Shown piece after piece: positions 41,824-53,205 of a stretch of 64,000 nucleotides of DNA. The translations under genes were made by a program, and so were the position numbers. Below the pieces are notes generated by a model. It searched no databases. It saw only the letters and a program-made list of their open reading frames with translations, and was not told where the DNA came from. How positions within the stretch are numbered: position 1 is the first letter of the stretch; each line of letters opens with the position of its first letter. Source of the DNA: Lunularia cruciata (lineage: Eukaryota > Streptophyta > Marchantiopsida > Lunulariales > Lunulariaceae); assembly GCA_948567375.1 (NCBI GenBank), contig OX419760.1, forward strand, positions 14,508,001 through 14,572,000. The letters run 5' to 3'.

Positions 41824-42447
41824 ATGGATCAGAATGCCATTGAAGTAACACCGATTGCTTTAATCCTAAACCGCAGGCCTTACAAGTGCGATTTCCCCCA
41901 GTGTGAGAAAACGTTCAAAAATCCGCAGACCATGAGAATACATGGTAAAACCCACACGGCATCTGCAACCACAACAAATGCCCACTTGCTCACAGTTTCC
42001 TCTGGATCTACTAGGTCTGGAGCGCTGAGCAACAAGAAAGTTCCAGCAAAATGCCCAGTTTGCATGTGCATGTGCGTGGGTCTTTACGAATTGAGGCGAC
42101 ACTTCGGTCGCAAACACTCAGTGGGGACGAAACGATATTCATGCGAGAACTGCCCCAAACGATATTATGTCGAGACGGATTTGAAGGAGCATGCAAAGGT
42201 GTGCGGGAGACCATTCGTGTGCGAGTGCGGATACAAGTTCAGTTACAAGTGCAACCTCAAACAACACAAGCAGCATTGCAAGCGAGTGAACTGTGGAGAA
42301 GATCTAAATAGATCGTCTACCAACGCTCAGCAGCCGACTGATGATCTGATGATCCCTCGACAAATAAACTCTGAAGAGATAAACTTAGAAGACTTTGAAG
42401 TCTGGACGAATATCCTTTTCAAAGCCTTTGTTGATTCTTTTGGATAG
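41824..42447 (+). CDS. C2H2/C2HC zinc-finger protein 2 (207 aa, intronless)
   Basis: The protein is identical to gene 1 except for Asn to Asp four residues before the end (AFVNSFG in gene 1, AFVDSFG here); a silent A-to-C change lies nearby. All zinc ligands of the four fingers are kept. The upstream 1.1 kb, including the tandem repeat, looks unchanged, so both genes should have the same proximal promoter. Further upstream this copy lacks about 300 bp. Both frames are intact, so neither copy is obviously a pseudogene. Family assignment (IDD/STOP1-like) is by resemblance only. Confidence 0.85.
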   Translation: MDQNAIEVTPIALILNRRPYKCDFPQCEKTFKNPQTMRIHGKTHTASATTTNAHLLTVSSGSTRSGALSNKKVPAKCPVCMCMCVGLYELRRHFGRKHSVGTKRYSCENCPKRYYVETDLKEHAKVCGRPFVCECGYKFSYKCNLKQHKQHCKRVNCGEDLNRSSTNAQQPTDDLMIPRQINSEEINLEDFEVWTNILFKAFVDSFG

Positions 42448-43087
42448 CTAAGTTCGATTCGATGTGATGACTTAGTCACACGGTCAATTTGTATGAACTA
42501 GCTTCCTTGACAGGTATATGATGTATTACAGTGCCGTTACAGTTCAGTAATGTGAAATTAAACATTCAAGAACATGTATGTTATTATCAAGCCCGATGCA
42601 AGATGTCTCGGCTTTAGTTTTGTCGCTTCAAGTCCTTCGTGTGGTTTTGGTGATTCAAGTTCGTGCTGTGGTTTTGTCGCTTCCATTTTTTCGTGGTAAG
42701 GAGGGGAGACTTCGAAATAAACCGCAGCTATGATTTAGACCGTCTGCACCTTAAAAGTTTCAACTGGATGGACGGAACTGGACGCGGCAAATCGAAGCCT
42801 TGCCTTTGATTTTGTACAGGAAACTTTTACCTTGAGGAACTCGTCGAGTGGTCCAATTCCCGTTCTTTGTGGATTCTTCTTAGTCCTATTTATGCACTGA
42901 AGACGCGATCTGAGTACTTCAACAATTAGTCCTACTAGAAATCGAGAATCTAGAGACTGATACAGTGTTCAGTATGAGAACAAAGTTCTTAGAGCATACA
43001 ACTTCTTTGGGGAGTTATATGAAGTAGAAGTTCTTTCGAAATGATTTGTCTTGAACACATGACTTGAACGGACGGTTCCTGCAGCTG

Positions 43088-44284
43088 AAGTAATCTGCTC
43101 CATCTCTAACCAAAGTATTGTCTCTGCAAAGCACCATTTTCGGCGGCACAGTAAGTTACACATGCAATGACAGCTCGAGAATGTACTGAACGATAGGGCA
43201 AGGCCTCGGTACCCTTGGTATTTTGAAAATGAGATAACCCAAGCTGGGAGACAAGGGGCCTCTTTCTCTAAGTGAAACTATCGCTGTCGAGCCTCCACAG
43301 GCGTGGCCGCCATTAAGAAGAAGCTGATGTAACATTTAACTAGGGAAGAAGTAGAGTGACAGCGCGTTGATATGCTTTATTTAGAATGAAATTTAGGAAA
43401 CTTTAAGGCTTTGTTGCGTATCTGGCAAGTGTGCATAGTGTAGTGTATATTGGCAGTATGATTGTGACCGTAGTATATTGTGTTGATTATATTCCAATGT
43501 AGTTGAAACTGATTCTGATTTCGAGGATTGATTCTTATGGAAATTGTCACTAACAATTATCAGTTTGCTGAAATGAGGAGAATAATTAAAAGAACCAGAC
43601 ATGGCTAGAGTTGAGTACACAACAAGATGCTATTCGAGTAAACATTGTAGTCATAGGTAGACAAACTGAAAATGTTGATGGTATTTACCCCGGTTCAGAT
43701 ATGTCTTGGAACCTCAAAAAGAATCAGAAACAGAAGTCACTTGATTTTATACCTCTGAAGAATCCTTGTCTGATAGTTTCTGGCTATCTCGCAGTTTCTA
43801 CATGGCACTTCTAAGTTGATAAAACCTTGATAGTATCTGGCTATCACGCAGTTTCTACATGGCACTTTTAAGTTGATAAAACCTTACTTTGCCTTCACTA
43901 TCTAGACGACACTGCTTCCAAATCTCATATATACAGTAGACTCAGGGAATGTGGAAAACTCAACATCTTCCCGTATATGAATTTTAAAGATATAGTATCC
44001 CGAGAATCTAGCTTCGTTTTATGCATCCTCTAAAGACCCAAGGCCATGGCTAAAATGAAAACTTGTTTGTAGAATCTGATTCCAATGCAGCATATACAAA
44101 GAGGACTCTGTGCAAAGTCCTCTAAGGATAAGAACATTTTTCTACACGGTGTCAAACTTGAAATCTTGCCTCCAATATCCACTACCAAAGGCTCACAACA
44201 AAGTTAATGACAATCCAGTGTTGAAGTATTAATAGTATAATGTGTAGGAATAGGTTTTTCACACAATACAGTTTGGAAATGTCT
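43088..44284. other. Low-copy sequence right of the zinc-finger duplication
   Basis: No supported gene. The part 43310-43420 resembles 36865-36990, which is inside the segment missing from the right duplication copy. A 57-bp tandem duplication lies at 43772-43885. Confidence 0.5.
43772..43885 (+). repeat. 57-bp tandem duplication
   Basis: Two adjacent units begin GATAGT(T/A)TCTGGCTATC and end AAAACCTT, with a few substitutions (43772-43828 and 43829-43885). Confidence 0.85.
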
Positions 44285-44799
44285 AGAATTGAAAAGAAAG
44301 AGTAACCTTGTCACACTTTTCTATTATTACATGTTTAACTTCTTGGGCACAAACCAGTCCAAGAAGAGTGTAGTGTCACCCATAGTGCACTATAGAAAAG
44401 CTATGACAACCAAATTACATTCACCAAATGAAAGGTGATGTTTCAGTCTATTTTGATGGTCAATGGCCCCAAAGTTCTCTCCCTTGCAGTTACCAATTTT
44501 GTGCATACTATAATGTTAGTGAGACTGTTCTACCCTTCCCAAAAAAATTTCACACCACTATATTGCATGATCATGACACATTGGACTTTTTATTATGTGT
44601 GGTATGGTATGATACTCACAATCCTGGTGACTGCTCAGCGCATGGACCCAAATATCTAGAGCTCCATTCAAGCCTGAATGCCTTCCCGCACTCCAACACT
44701 TGCGTTCTTATTTGATTTCCTCACCGCAACTTGGTCAAGCAATTAGAAAACATACAGAAAACAAATTTTAAGACGCTAAGGATCATAGAGGTCCTCATG
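44285..44799 (-). repeat. Family D noncoding segment, distal part of second copy
   Basis: Read on the minus strand it continues the family D sequence interrupted at 50447: GAGGACCTCTATG near 44795 matches GAGGACCTCTTATG at 32608, followed by AACGCAAGTGTTG (AATGCAAGTGCTG at 32705) and CCCTTGCAGTTACC (plus strand, 44480) matching 32925 in inverse. It ends near 44285. Confidence 0.6.
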
Positions 44800-45599
44800 T
44801 GTGACAACCCTGCAAGTATCACTTTTGCATTAATCAATAAGTAAAGTTTGTTCCCAAAGAGGTACGAGTCAGAAATGGTCAAATATAATGTAAACAGTAA
44901 TAATTCAGTTCTTGTTGAGTTTGTCTTTAATCTCTTGAGTAGAAATCACACCCAAAAGAGAGTAACAAGCATTTATCACAGTCTAGTCACAAATTAACAC
45001 TCTTAATCACAACTCCATCAAATCTTTCCAAACAAACTTGATTGTGATGATTCAGATTTTCTCAAAGAAGGCTACTTCACTACAAAATGATTTTGCCTTA
45101 GAATTGTGTTCCACCCTCAACTTAACGCACAACTTACTCACTAAAAATTGCTTTGCATCAACCCCATAGTGTGCTCACCAATATATTACAAAATATTACA
45201 AACACTACAATTTCTCATGGATCTATCAAGGCACTGTTTTCTTTCCTATTCACTTAGGATCAAACACACAAAATGAAATAAAAGATGTGGAATCCAATAT
45301 CCAACACTCTTACTGACCTGCAACTTGAATTTCTCCAAACACTTACAAACACATATAGGATTAATACTTGGAATTAAGCCAAAATGACGAGCACTAAGTT
45401 ATAGCACTTTGCTTTACTCAACTTCAAAATTACAAATACTGAACAACATAACACTACAAATGCTTCCTTTAAATAGGCAGGGCACTTGATAGTCACTAAC
45501 AAAAATACCATTCTACAACAACTTTAGCAACCTGCGGATCTAAAATGACAAACCACTTCTTCATATCTGTCTCTTCAAATTTCAAATCTGATTCTACTC

Positions 45600-46805
45600 C
45601 TATCCAATGTCAACTTCAACTTCAACTTCAAAACCCAATGTTACTATTGTCACTTCTCCCTCTTTGGGTCTTTCTAATATTACTCCTACATCTTCTATTT
45701 CTTCTACTTCTTCACTCTGAACTATGATTCCAGATATGGGTAATCTATCTACTTCTTTGTCTCCCAACCCACTCTTCTCTAATGTCTCAAGTAACTCACT
45801 TGAAGACACCTAAACACACTTGAACTCCTACTTCTATGACTTTGGACTTCTTATTTGTCTTCATCTCACTATAAAGTCTATCTAAATCTAAGATTTTCTA
45901 AATTGTCTCCTACCTCTAACATCTTCCTCTCTACTCTATTTCTTAAATGAATCAAAAGATAGTTCAATTCTACATCTTTTGCTTTCCTCCTTCTTGTTTC
46001 TGCACCAACAACTTCAACTCGTGCAACCTCACTTCTTCTAACTTATCCTTGGCTTTGGTACTTAGCACCATTTTCAACTCCTTCACGACTGCTCCTACTA
46101 CATCTGACTCCACACTCAGAACTATCTTCTCCTTACTTCTCTCCACTTCCAATTCGTACCAATACATCATCAACTCATCCTTGAATTCAGCCTTCAGTGC
46201 CGCCTTCCCTTGCACATATTGGACTAATTGATCCTCAACTCCTCAAAGCAACCCCCACAATCATTCTTCCTCCCGATTACATTTTGTCAATTCTTGTTAC
46301 TATGCTTGGTCCTTCTATGTTTTGCTCTTCTTCAAACTTGCTAATTCTTGCTCCATAGCTATTGCAATTGCCTTTGAGTGTATGACTTCAACCCACACAT
46401 TAGCAACTTCATTTTCCATGTTCTTGACCAACACCTTTTGCTCCTTCAATTCTTTGTTGCACTTCTCAAAGTTCTCTTGCAAGGCATCCGAGCTTTTCGT
46501 TTGAAGAATTGATGTAGCCCAAAGTTCTCCGGCCTCCTTCTCTCTTTGGTTTGCTTACTCCTCAACTTTGAAATCTCCTCTCTCCATTTTTTCACTATCC
46601 CCAACTCATCCCCCAATTTTGGATGATGTGTCTTGAACTATGCTTTCTTATGCTATAGAAGCACCAACAAAAGAAAAATGATCTTTGATAGATAGTTGAC
46701 TCTACCATATTTTCCTTCATTTTCTCTTTTGTCTTTCTCTTTGGCAGGCATTTCTTTGGCTGGTGCCTTACCCCAAAGACACAATCTTTGTATCTTCAAT
46801 GTCTT
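45600..46805 (-). pseudogene. LTR-ORF relic, coiled coil and C-terminal module (solo LTR)
   Basis: Piece 45970-46215 encodes KAALKAEFKDELMMYWYELE and RLHELKLLVQKQEGGK, aligning with the coil at 12239-12607 and 11951-12223. Piece 45600-45809 encodes the C-terminal module LETLEKSGLGDKEVDRLPIS ending EVEVEVDIG. The rest of the coil up to 46805 is in broken frames. The N-terminal half continues at 48697. Confidence 0.65.
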
Positions 46806-48691
46806 TGTGGTACTCACATTTTTCATTTTGGACGAGTTTTGAAGAAGAAGTGCCTTGCTGAAACTAAATTGAAACCAAATGCAGAAGAAATGAGAGAAAA
46901 TTTGTATTTTGATCAAGCCTGAGGAAGTCAACTTTGTGTCAAATGAAGACAGACTCAGCCTGGATTGAAAGAGGGCAGACCCGAAGAAGGAATGGAAGTT
47001 ACAGGTCAATATTCTTGCGGGTACTATATCTCAATGTCCACAAGTCCAAATCAAGCGTGCTATATCTCGTTGAAAGCGTCTTGTTCAGTGCTTTCCATTG
47101 CTACCAAAATCGCAAAGTTTAGAGGTCTGCAGATGAAGTAATAAGTATTTGAAGTTTTGGGAGTAATTGTACAAAGTAGTTTAGTGTCTTTGGGTTGGCG
47201 CCTTTGGGTTGGCGCCTTTGGATTCGGAGTTGAGACTTGAGACTTCCGACTTCCGACTTCTGACTTCAGGTTAACACAACTTTGGGCAAGAAGCTTCTTT
47301 GCCTCAAGACGAAGATGATTTGAGATAGTCGGACCTCGGAGTGCAACGAAGATGACTTCGGGAATCTTGCCAGAGGGATCAGAGAGAGTTAGGATAGAGA
47401 AAGAATAGATAGTTAGGATACCCATGACTTCAATTTCAGTTCCAATTGAAAATGGAACAAGAATTGAAGGAGAAGTAGCAATAGTGAATAAACCCGAAAT
47501 GCAAGATCAGATTGTAAGTGTCTTCGGGTAACATGAGTGATTAAGGGAAAGTGGATTACAAATTGAAGGCGTAGATAGTGTACCCATGCTTTCAATTACA
47601 ATTTCTGATGATGATATAGTAGAATTAGCAAAGGAATTGATAGTAATTAGACCAAATGTTGCAGAAGTAGGAGTACAAGTGTCATCAGATCTGTTATTTG
47701 ACACATTAGAGAAGAGTGGGTCAGGAGATAAGGATGTAGAAGGATTACCCATGAGCTCAATTGTACGTTGTAGTGTAGAAGTAGTAGAAATAGTGAAGGA
47801 ATTAGTAGAATTAGCTATACCCAAAGAAGGAGAAGTGATAGGAAGATCATTGGGTTTGGAAGCCAATGATGAGGTAGACATCGGATCGGGATAAGTACCA
47901 ATTTTGAGATAGGAAAAGGTAGATATGAAGAGATGGATTGTCAGTTTGGATATGCAGGTAGGAAGAGATGTTAGGAAGTGGTGCATAGGTAGGAAGAACT
48001 ACCATTTGCTTCAGTATTTAAGGGGAGCATTTGCAGTACTTTGTTGTTCTATATTCAAATTTCTGAAGATAGATAAAGCAAAGTGTTGTTCTCAGTGCTT
48101 GTCCCTTGAGCTTAATTCCGATTGTCAATTTTGTGTTTGTGCTTGTGAGTGTGTGGAGAATTCCAAAGAGCAAGTCAATGTGTTTGTGGATGTTGGATTC
48201 TGCAACCTTGATCTTCATTCTGTGTGTTTGATCCTGAGTGAAGTGCATCGGAGCAATGCCTTGACAGATTTGAGAAGAATTGTAATGTTGGTAGTATTTT
48301 GCATTTGTAAGTGCAGCACAAAGTTGATGTGAAACAATTTTGATCAAGGAAGCTGTGCCTTCAGTGGAGGGATGGAACACAATTCTAAGGGAAAATCATT
48401 CTTTGCAATGAAGTGCCGTCTTCAAGAGAATCTGAATCATCACAATCAAGAGTTGTTTGGACAGAATTTGCTATGTTGTGATTATGTGTGTGTTTGTGAC
48501 AAGTTGTCAAGATTGTAAGCTTGTTACTCTCTTTAGGGTGTAGTTCCTACCTGAAAGATTAAAGAAGAAACCAAGAAGAACTGCAATTGTGACTTTTGAC
48601 TTTGTATTTGGACATTTTTGAATAGTATCTCTACGGGAACAAACTTTACTTACCCAATTACTGCAAAAGTGATATTTGCCGAGTTGTCACA
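46806..48691 (+). repeat. Short-form family A solo LTR (plus strand)
   Basis: The 1886-bp sequence starts TGTGGTACTC and ends GTTGTCACA, with a perfect 5-bp target duplication GTCTT (46801-46805 and 48692-48696). It shares about 170 bp at the 5' end and about 1 kb at the 3' end with long LTRs, but a different 0.7-kb middle replaces the N-terminal domain and coil. The same short form recurs at 59024-60934. Confidence 0.9.
47586..47894 (+). CDS. C-terminal module of the LTR-ORF in a short-form LTR
   Basis: A 102-codon frame without the coiled coil. It contains VAEVGVQVSSDLLFDTLEKS followed by GSGDKDVEGLP, and ends ANDEVDIGSG. It matches the C-terminal module of long LTR-ORFs (GVQMSLELPSETLEKSGSGD...EEEVDIG). 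Whether it is translated alone is unknown. The counterpart in the other short LTR is 59943-60128. Confidence 0.5.
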   Translation: MLSITISDDDIVELAKELIVIRPNVAEVGVQVSSDLLFDTLEKSGSGDKDVEGLPMSSIVRCSVEVVEIVKELVELAIPKEGEVIGRSLGLEANDEVDIGSG

Positions 48692-48696
48692 GTCTT

Positions 48697-50200
48697 GCCC
48701 TCCGAGCTCTCTTCTTTGTCTTCAACTTTGCTTGGTCTGGCAATGACCTCTTGAGTGCTTCTCTTTGTTCTTGCTCCCTTGGAAATACAAGGGCACTCTC
48801 TCCTACTTGTTCATCTTCTAGCTCATTTGCTGGCAACTCCAAACACGGCTTGTCTTATCTGTCCATGCGGTTGATCGTTTCATGGAACTCACACTCTTCT
48901 TCTCCAGCAATCCACTCTCTTGATTGCTGAACTTCAACCTCTCCTTCATTGCCATTGCTTGACTCTTCAATTCACAGCATAAATTCTTCTTTTGCTCCCA
49001 AGGCTTCTCCATTTGACTCCATTTCTCCTTTCGATTCTTCCTCCAAAGTCGATTCCTTCACTTCCACCGGTGCAAGCTTTGGATTTAGTCTTTGTATCAT
49101 TCGGGGCTACACCGGTGTAATTTGTCCTTTGGGTCTACATTTCTTTATTGGCATGGGGATGTGCACTGCCATTATCTTCTCCTTTCCACTCTTCAAGTAA
49201 TAATCTTTTCCTTCACAAACTTGCTTGATGTAATATTGTTCATCCCCATGTGCTTCTCTTCATAAATCAAGGTTAAAATGGAACACCATTTGTCCTCTCT
49301 CCTTTAAGCTCATTAGGTTCAGCCCAAAGTAGAAGTGGGCTGCAAAGGGTATGAAGTATTGGGGTGGTATATCCATTCTCCAACTAGTGATCATCTGCCC
49401 AACTTGTTGGTGCAAACACCTTGCCCAATCCACCGCCTCTCCTGCAAACATTTGATGAAAGAAGACTGCCTGCTGCATTATTACATAGGTGGTTTACTCT
49501 AGCTTGAACATAGCCATCATCATGCTCATGATCCCTCTTTGTACTAGATCCTTGTAACTATCCACCTTATACTCATTCTTGGTGTGAGGTCTATTGAAAG
49601 ACTTCATCACCTTGGCAGTTTCTTCCAAAGCATCACACTTTTGATAAAAGGTGACACCTCCTACCTCTCTTGCTTTTCTTCCCATGACTAATCTCCAATC
49701 CAACTTAGCCCATTGAGTTAGATTTCCTCTCTTCCCTTCATGTTTGGACCCACCTTTGCAATTGCTGGCATGAACCCTTGAAAGCTCAAATTCCAATTCC
49801 AGGCCAAAAATGTGATGAAAGTCAAGACAAGACTTCAATCCTTGCCACTACATTGTATTGAAAAATTGCAAGACCCCTCATTGCATACTGATTATTTCCC
49901 TTTGAGGCCATAATATGCTTCCTTGCTCTTTGCTTACGAAAGATCAAACCCAAGACCCTAACCCACTCCTCTTGCGTACTCACAATTTGCATTCCTTTGG
50001 GTTGACTCTAAATATGAACAAGATACAGTCTACACATTGCAGTTCTTCCTCATCATAATCTCAATTTTATAGTCCTTTGCTGATCAGTCATTCTTTAGTT
50101 GCTTCTCTGTTTACCCACCAATTCTAGGGATTGGTTTCTTGTCACTTTCAAGATCATGTTGGTCCCGAGGTAGTCACTTTCTTCCCACATACTTTCTTGA
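48697..50200 (-). pseudogene. LTR-ORF relic, N-terminal domain and acidic region (solo LTR)
   Basis: Piece 49494-49838 encodes GKRGNLTQWAKLDWRLVMGR and NEYKVDSYKDLVQRGIMS, matching GKRGNPARWTESDWRLVLKK and NGYKVESYKDLVKRGILS. Piece 49260-49478 encodes QAVFFHQMFAGEAVDWARCL and PPQYFIPFAAHFYFGLNLM. The acidic linker lies at about 48700-49100. Conservation of aromatic and charged positions across this diverged copy supports a real protein domain. Confidence 0.7.
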
Positions 50201-50446
50201 TTGGCTGGCCCAAGGAAAAGTTTTTATAGGCTCTTTAGATCAGGTTTCACATCCCAATGCAAAGTCCTCTATCTTCGGCTTCATCTTTTGTTGGTCAAAC
50301 TTGAATCCTTTTGACCCAAAGTCGACTTTAGGTTTGTGCCAAAACACATGATTCTTCATGTTTCTTCCCCATTTAGCCCTTCTTTGGCTTTACCAATACA
50401 CTTCTTCTTTAAAACTTGTAAAAAACTGAAAAATATGGGTACTACA

Positions 50447-51129
50447 TCCTTAGTATACCTCAAGATAGAACCTAATTTGCATGCACACAAGCAGGTAGAT
50501 TGAGCATGCACAAGTTAGATAAAAAAGATGTGATTTACAATTTTGGGATTGAACCTTTATTAGGTTGGAGGAATTCCCCTAATCCCTTTCATTTAAAAAT
50601 ATGGGGTGTATCTATGGTTGTGCAATGGCACAATGCCCCAATTAACTCTTAACCAATTAAGGTAACTTTAACGTAACAACCATATCATTCTAATTGAATG
50701 CTATGATAGTGCACCTGCAAGAGATGATTTTTTGTACACTTTACTAGTCATATGAGTCCAGCTTGGCATCAAGAGAATGGTCCCAATGACATGGCACTAC
50801 AAAAGTGTAATAATATACACTTGTACTATTGCACATATAGTCTATACAAATGTTGTGACTCTATAGTGATACCACTTCAATGATGGTCCAACCTTAATGA
50901 GATGTCACCTTGATGATGCTTGACACCAATGGTCTCCTACCACAATGATGTCTAACTCCAATGATCACACATCATGATGATGTCTAAATCTGATGATCAT
51001 GATGCTATATACGTATGTACATGGTCTCCCAACATGATAATATTTGACTTTGATGATCATGATGCTATATACATATGCTATCCCAAATATGTTGATCTCT
51101 TTCACCTTTACACCTTCAAATCAACTTGT
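50447..51129 (-). repeat. Family D noncoding segment, proximal part of second copy
   Basis: Minus-strand landmarks match the plus-strand copy: CTCTTGCAGGTGCAC near 50720 (32325), GCACAACCATAGATACACCC near 50610 (32425) and TAACTTGTGCATGCTCAATC near 50510 (32540). It also holds a degenerate repeat of GATGATCATGATGCTATATA at about 50993 and 51053. Confidence 0.55.
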
Positions 51130-53205
51130 TGACTTGGTCATTATACACTTTAATTTCTTGGTGGATGTTGGACAAGACATCCTTGAATTTGGAATCAATA
51201 TGCTTTTGTAATTGGTCAGCTAACTTGGCTTATTGCTTGTTTGAATAGAACCCTCATCCGCTCCTCATCCAAGGTATCCAAGGTATCCAAGATGGATTGT
51301 AGCTCCATCTTTACTTCTTGCTTGACTTGCACACAAAGGATTTGTTCCTTTTCCTTGAGGTCATTGACAATAGTGGTCTACTCATTGATGCAAGTTTGGG
51401 CCTTCTCACTATTAGTGTTGTAGTTAAGTTTGTCCTTGGCACCCTAGATATGGAGAACTTAGTTCTCACTTAAGGGATGCTACCTCTTCATCCCAAGCAC
51501 TCAATTTTTCCTTGTACTTCATCTTCATCTGCTCAACACAACACTTGCACCCCCCCCCCTCTTATGGTTAGCAAATTTCTGGCCAATTGGGAAATCCATT
51601 GTCGTGATCTAACCACCTTTTTCTTCATCATGACTATTTCCTTCTCATGGCTGCTCAATTTCTCCTTTTGTACCTTCTTGTAAGTGATAAATGCTTGCTC
51701 CCACCGGGCTGCATTTATCTTTAGTACCATGACCTTGGCCTTGATATTGCACATCTCCTCCTTGTATTTCCCCAACAATTCATCACTATCCATCTTCTAG
51801 ACTTTCTAGTTGTTTGAAAAGGAAATTTAGTCCTCTTTCTTGCATTATAGCTCTCCATCCTTCCATGAAAATTCTTCTATGGCCTTCAATATTTGCCCCA
51901 ACACATGAACAACCCACATTGACAATGGTGGATAATTTAGTGTGGGTTTTGGATGTCCTTTTGAATTTGGCCCCCAGCAAGTTACCTCTTCTTGTGGGAC
52001 TTATGCTTCTTCTCTCTTGTGTTGGTGATCTTGAGTTGTTGTTGGAACCAATGGAGTGCACTCTACTTCTAACATTGCTTGGTAGCACGACACTACTCCT
52101 TTCTTATCCTCTGCTTGCTTGCCCACCACTATTTTGGTAGCAGCAATTGGTTTCACAAACAAGTTATCTGAATCTAAGGACATTCTCTTCCTTGGGAGCA
52201 TACCCTTTTTCCACTCAAGAGTCTTCCCTTATCTATTGATTTTCTTCAACCAAGTTGAGACTGCATTGCTTGAGTATCCTTGGTTATTGGCTCATAAGGT
52301 GGAGTTGCCACCTATTGCTCCACAAGTGGTAGGGAAGTCAGAACCTGCTCTGCCTCCATTTTCAGCTCTGGCATTAAAAGAGCATTCTACTACAAATGGG
52401 ATATCAAGATATCGTCCTCATCCACCAGAGTCCTCCCTTCTTTTGGAGAAAATTCTTCTTGGTTGGCTAGCTCTACTCCTATTGTGGGAGTGGATTTTTG
52501 TACTTCCATGCTTGGTTCAACATCACCTCCCTTTCCATCAAGAGGATAATACTATCTGAGAGTAAGAGGTCACTTGCTTTGGGAGTGATTTTCATGTAGC
52601 TTGTAGTTTTTCTTTCTCCCTCTCCTCTTTTACAAGCATTGCACTAGGAGTATTATGTGTATCTTGGTCATCTCCTTCTTCATTTCCCAATCCCAAATTC
52701 TTTATTTGCATTAAAATCATTGCCATCCAAAGAGTCCACAGCCTTGGGATTAGGTTTGTGTTCCTTTGAGGTTTGTATTAGCATTGAGGCGGTCTTCCTT
52801 TTGGTGGTGCTTCCTACAATACTCTTGGTAATCTTCATAGTTTTCTATAATTTGGTACTTTACTATTGTCCTTATACTTCTTTGATTACCATGCATATTT
52901 TGGTTGGGCCTAATGATATCTCAATGAGTAGTAGTGCATTGCGAAGAGCTTATTCTCTTCCTTCTACAACAACCTTGACTTGACATAAAAATGCAAGACA
53001 AATAAGAAAAGAAGGTGTTCCTTCCATTCATCAACAACTACTTGGTCAATTCTTGGGTTTAATGGACAAACATCTTTGCCTAGTCTATAGGTATCTTCTC
53101 ATGTAATAGTTGGAAGAAGGTAGCCTGCCCATTGTTGACATAGTCCATGTCAAATTGAACATAGTCCATGTGAGCAATGCCACCATAGTACACTTGAGGG
53201 GATTG
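51130..53205 (-). pseudogene. Family D LTR-ORF-like gene, second copy
   Basis: On the minus strand the N-terminal end (53205 to about 52950) encodes MDYVNNGQATFFQLLHEKIP followed by IDWAKMFVH in broken frame, matching AVFFHKLFAGEPINWARCF of family A. The middle is low-complexity. The coiled coil at 51533-51793 (KINAARWEQAFITYKKVQKE, VVRSRQWISQLARN) matches the plus-strand family D copy at 31380-31500. The end near 51130 gives VYNDQVNKLI and RCKGER. Family D thus has the same N-domain-plus-coil design as family A. The 5' part is cut at 53206. Confidence 0.6.

Larger units (their letters stand above)
39496..43087 (+). repeat. Tandem segmental duplication, right copy
   Basis: Nearly identical to 35559-39439, offset by 3937 bp before and 3639 bp after a roughly 300-bp length difference at 40709-40717. 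The ending TTCCTGCAGCTGA is shared. Small differences are scattered, mostly single bases, so the duplication is young relative to the LTR relic it carries. Confidence 0.9.
44800..50446 (-). repeat. Family A long solo LTR (interrupted by a short solo LTR)
   Basis: Its ends are TGTGACAACC (44800) and GGGTACTACA (50446). Removing the nested LTR and one target duplicate leaves about 3756 bp, close to the 3781-bp reference. No primer site or gag lies beside it, so it is a solo LTR, inserted in family D sequence. The flanks TCCTC (44792-44796) and TCCTT (50447-50451) look like an imperfect target duplication, with 3 extra bases at the left end. Confidence 0.8.
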
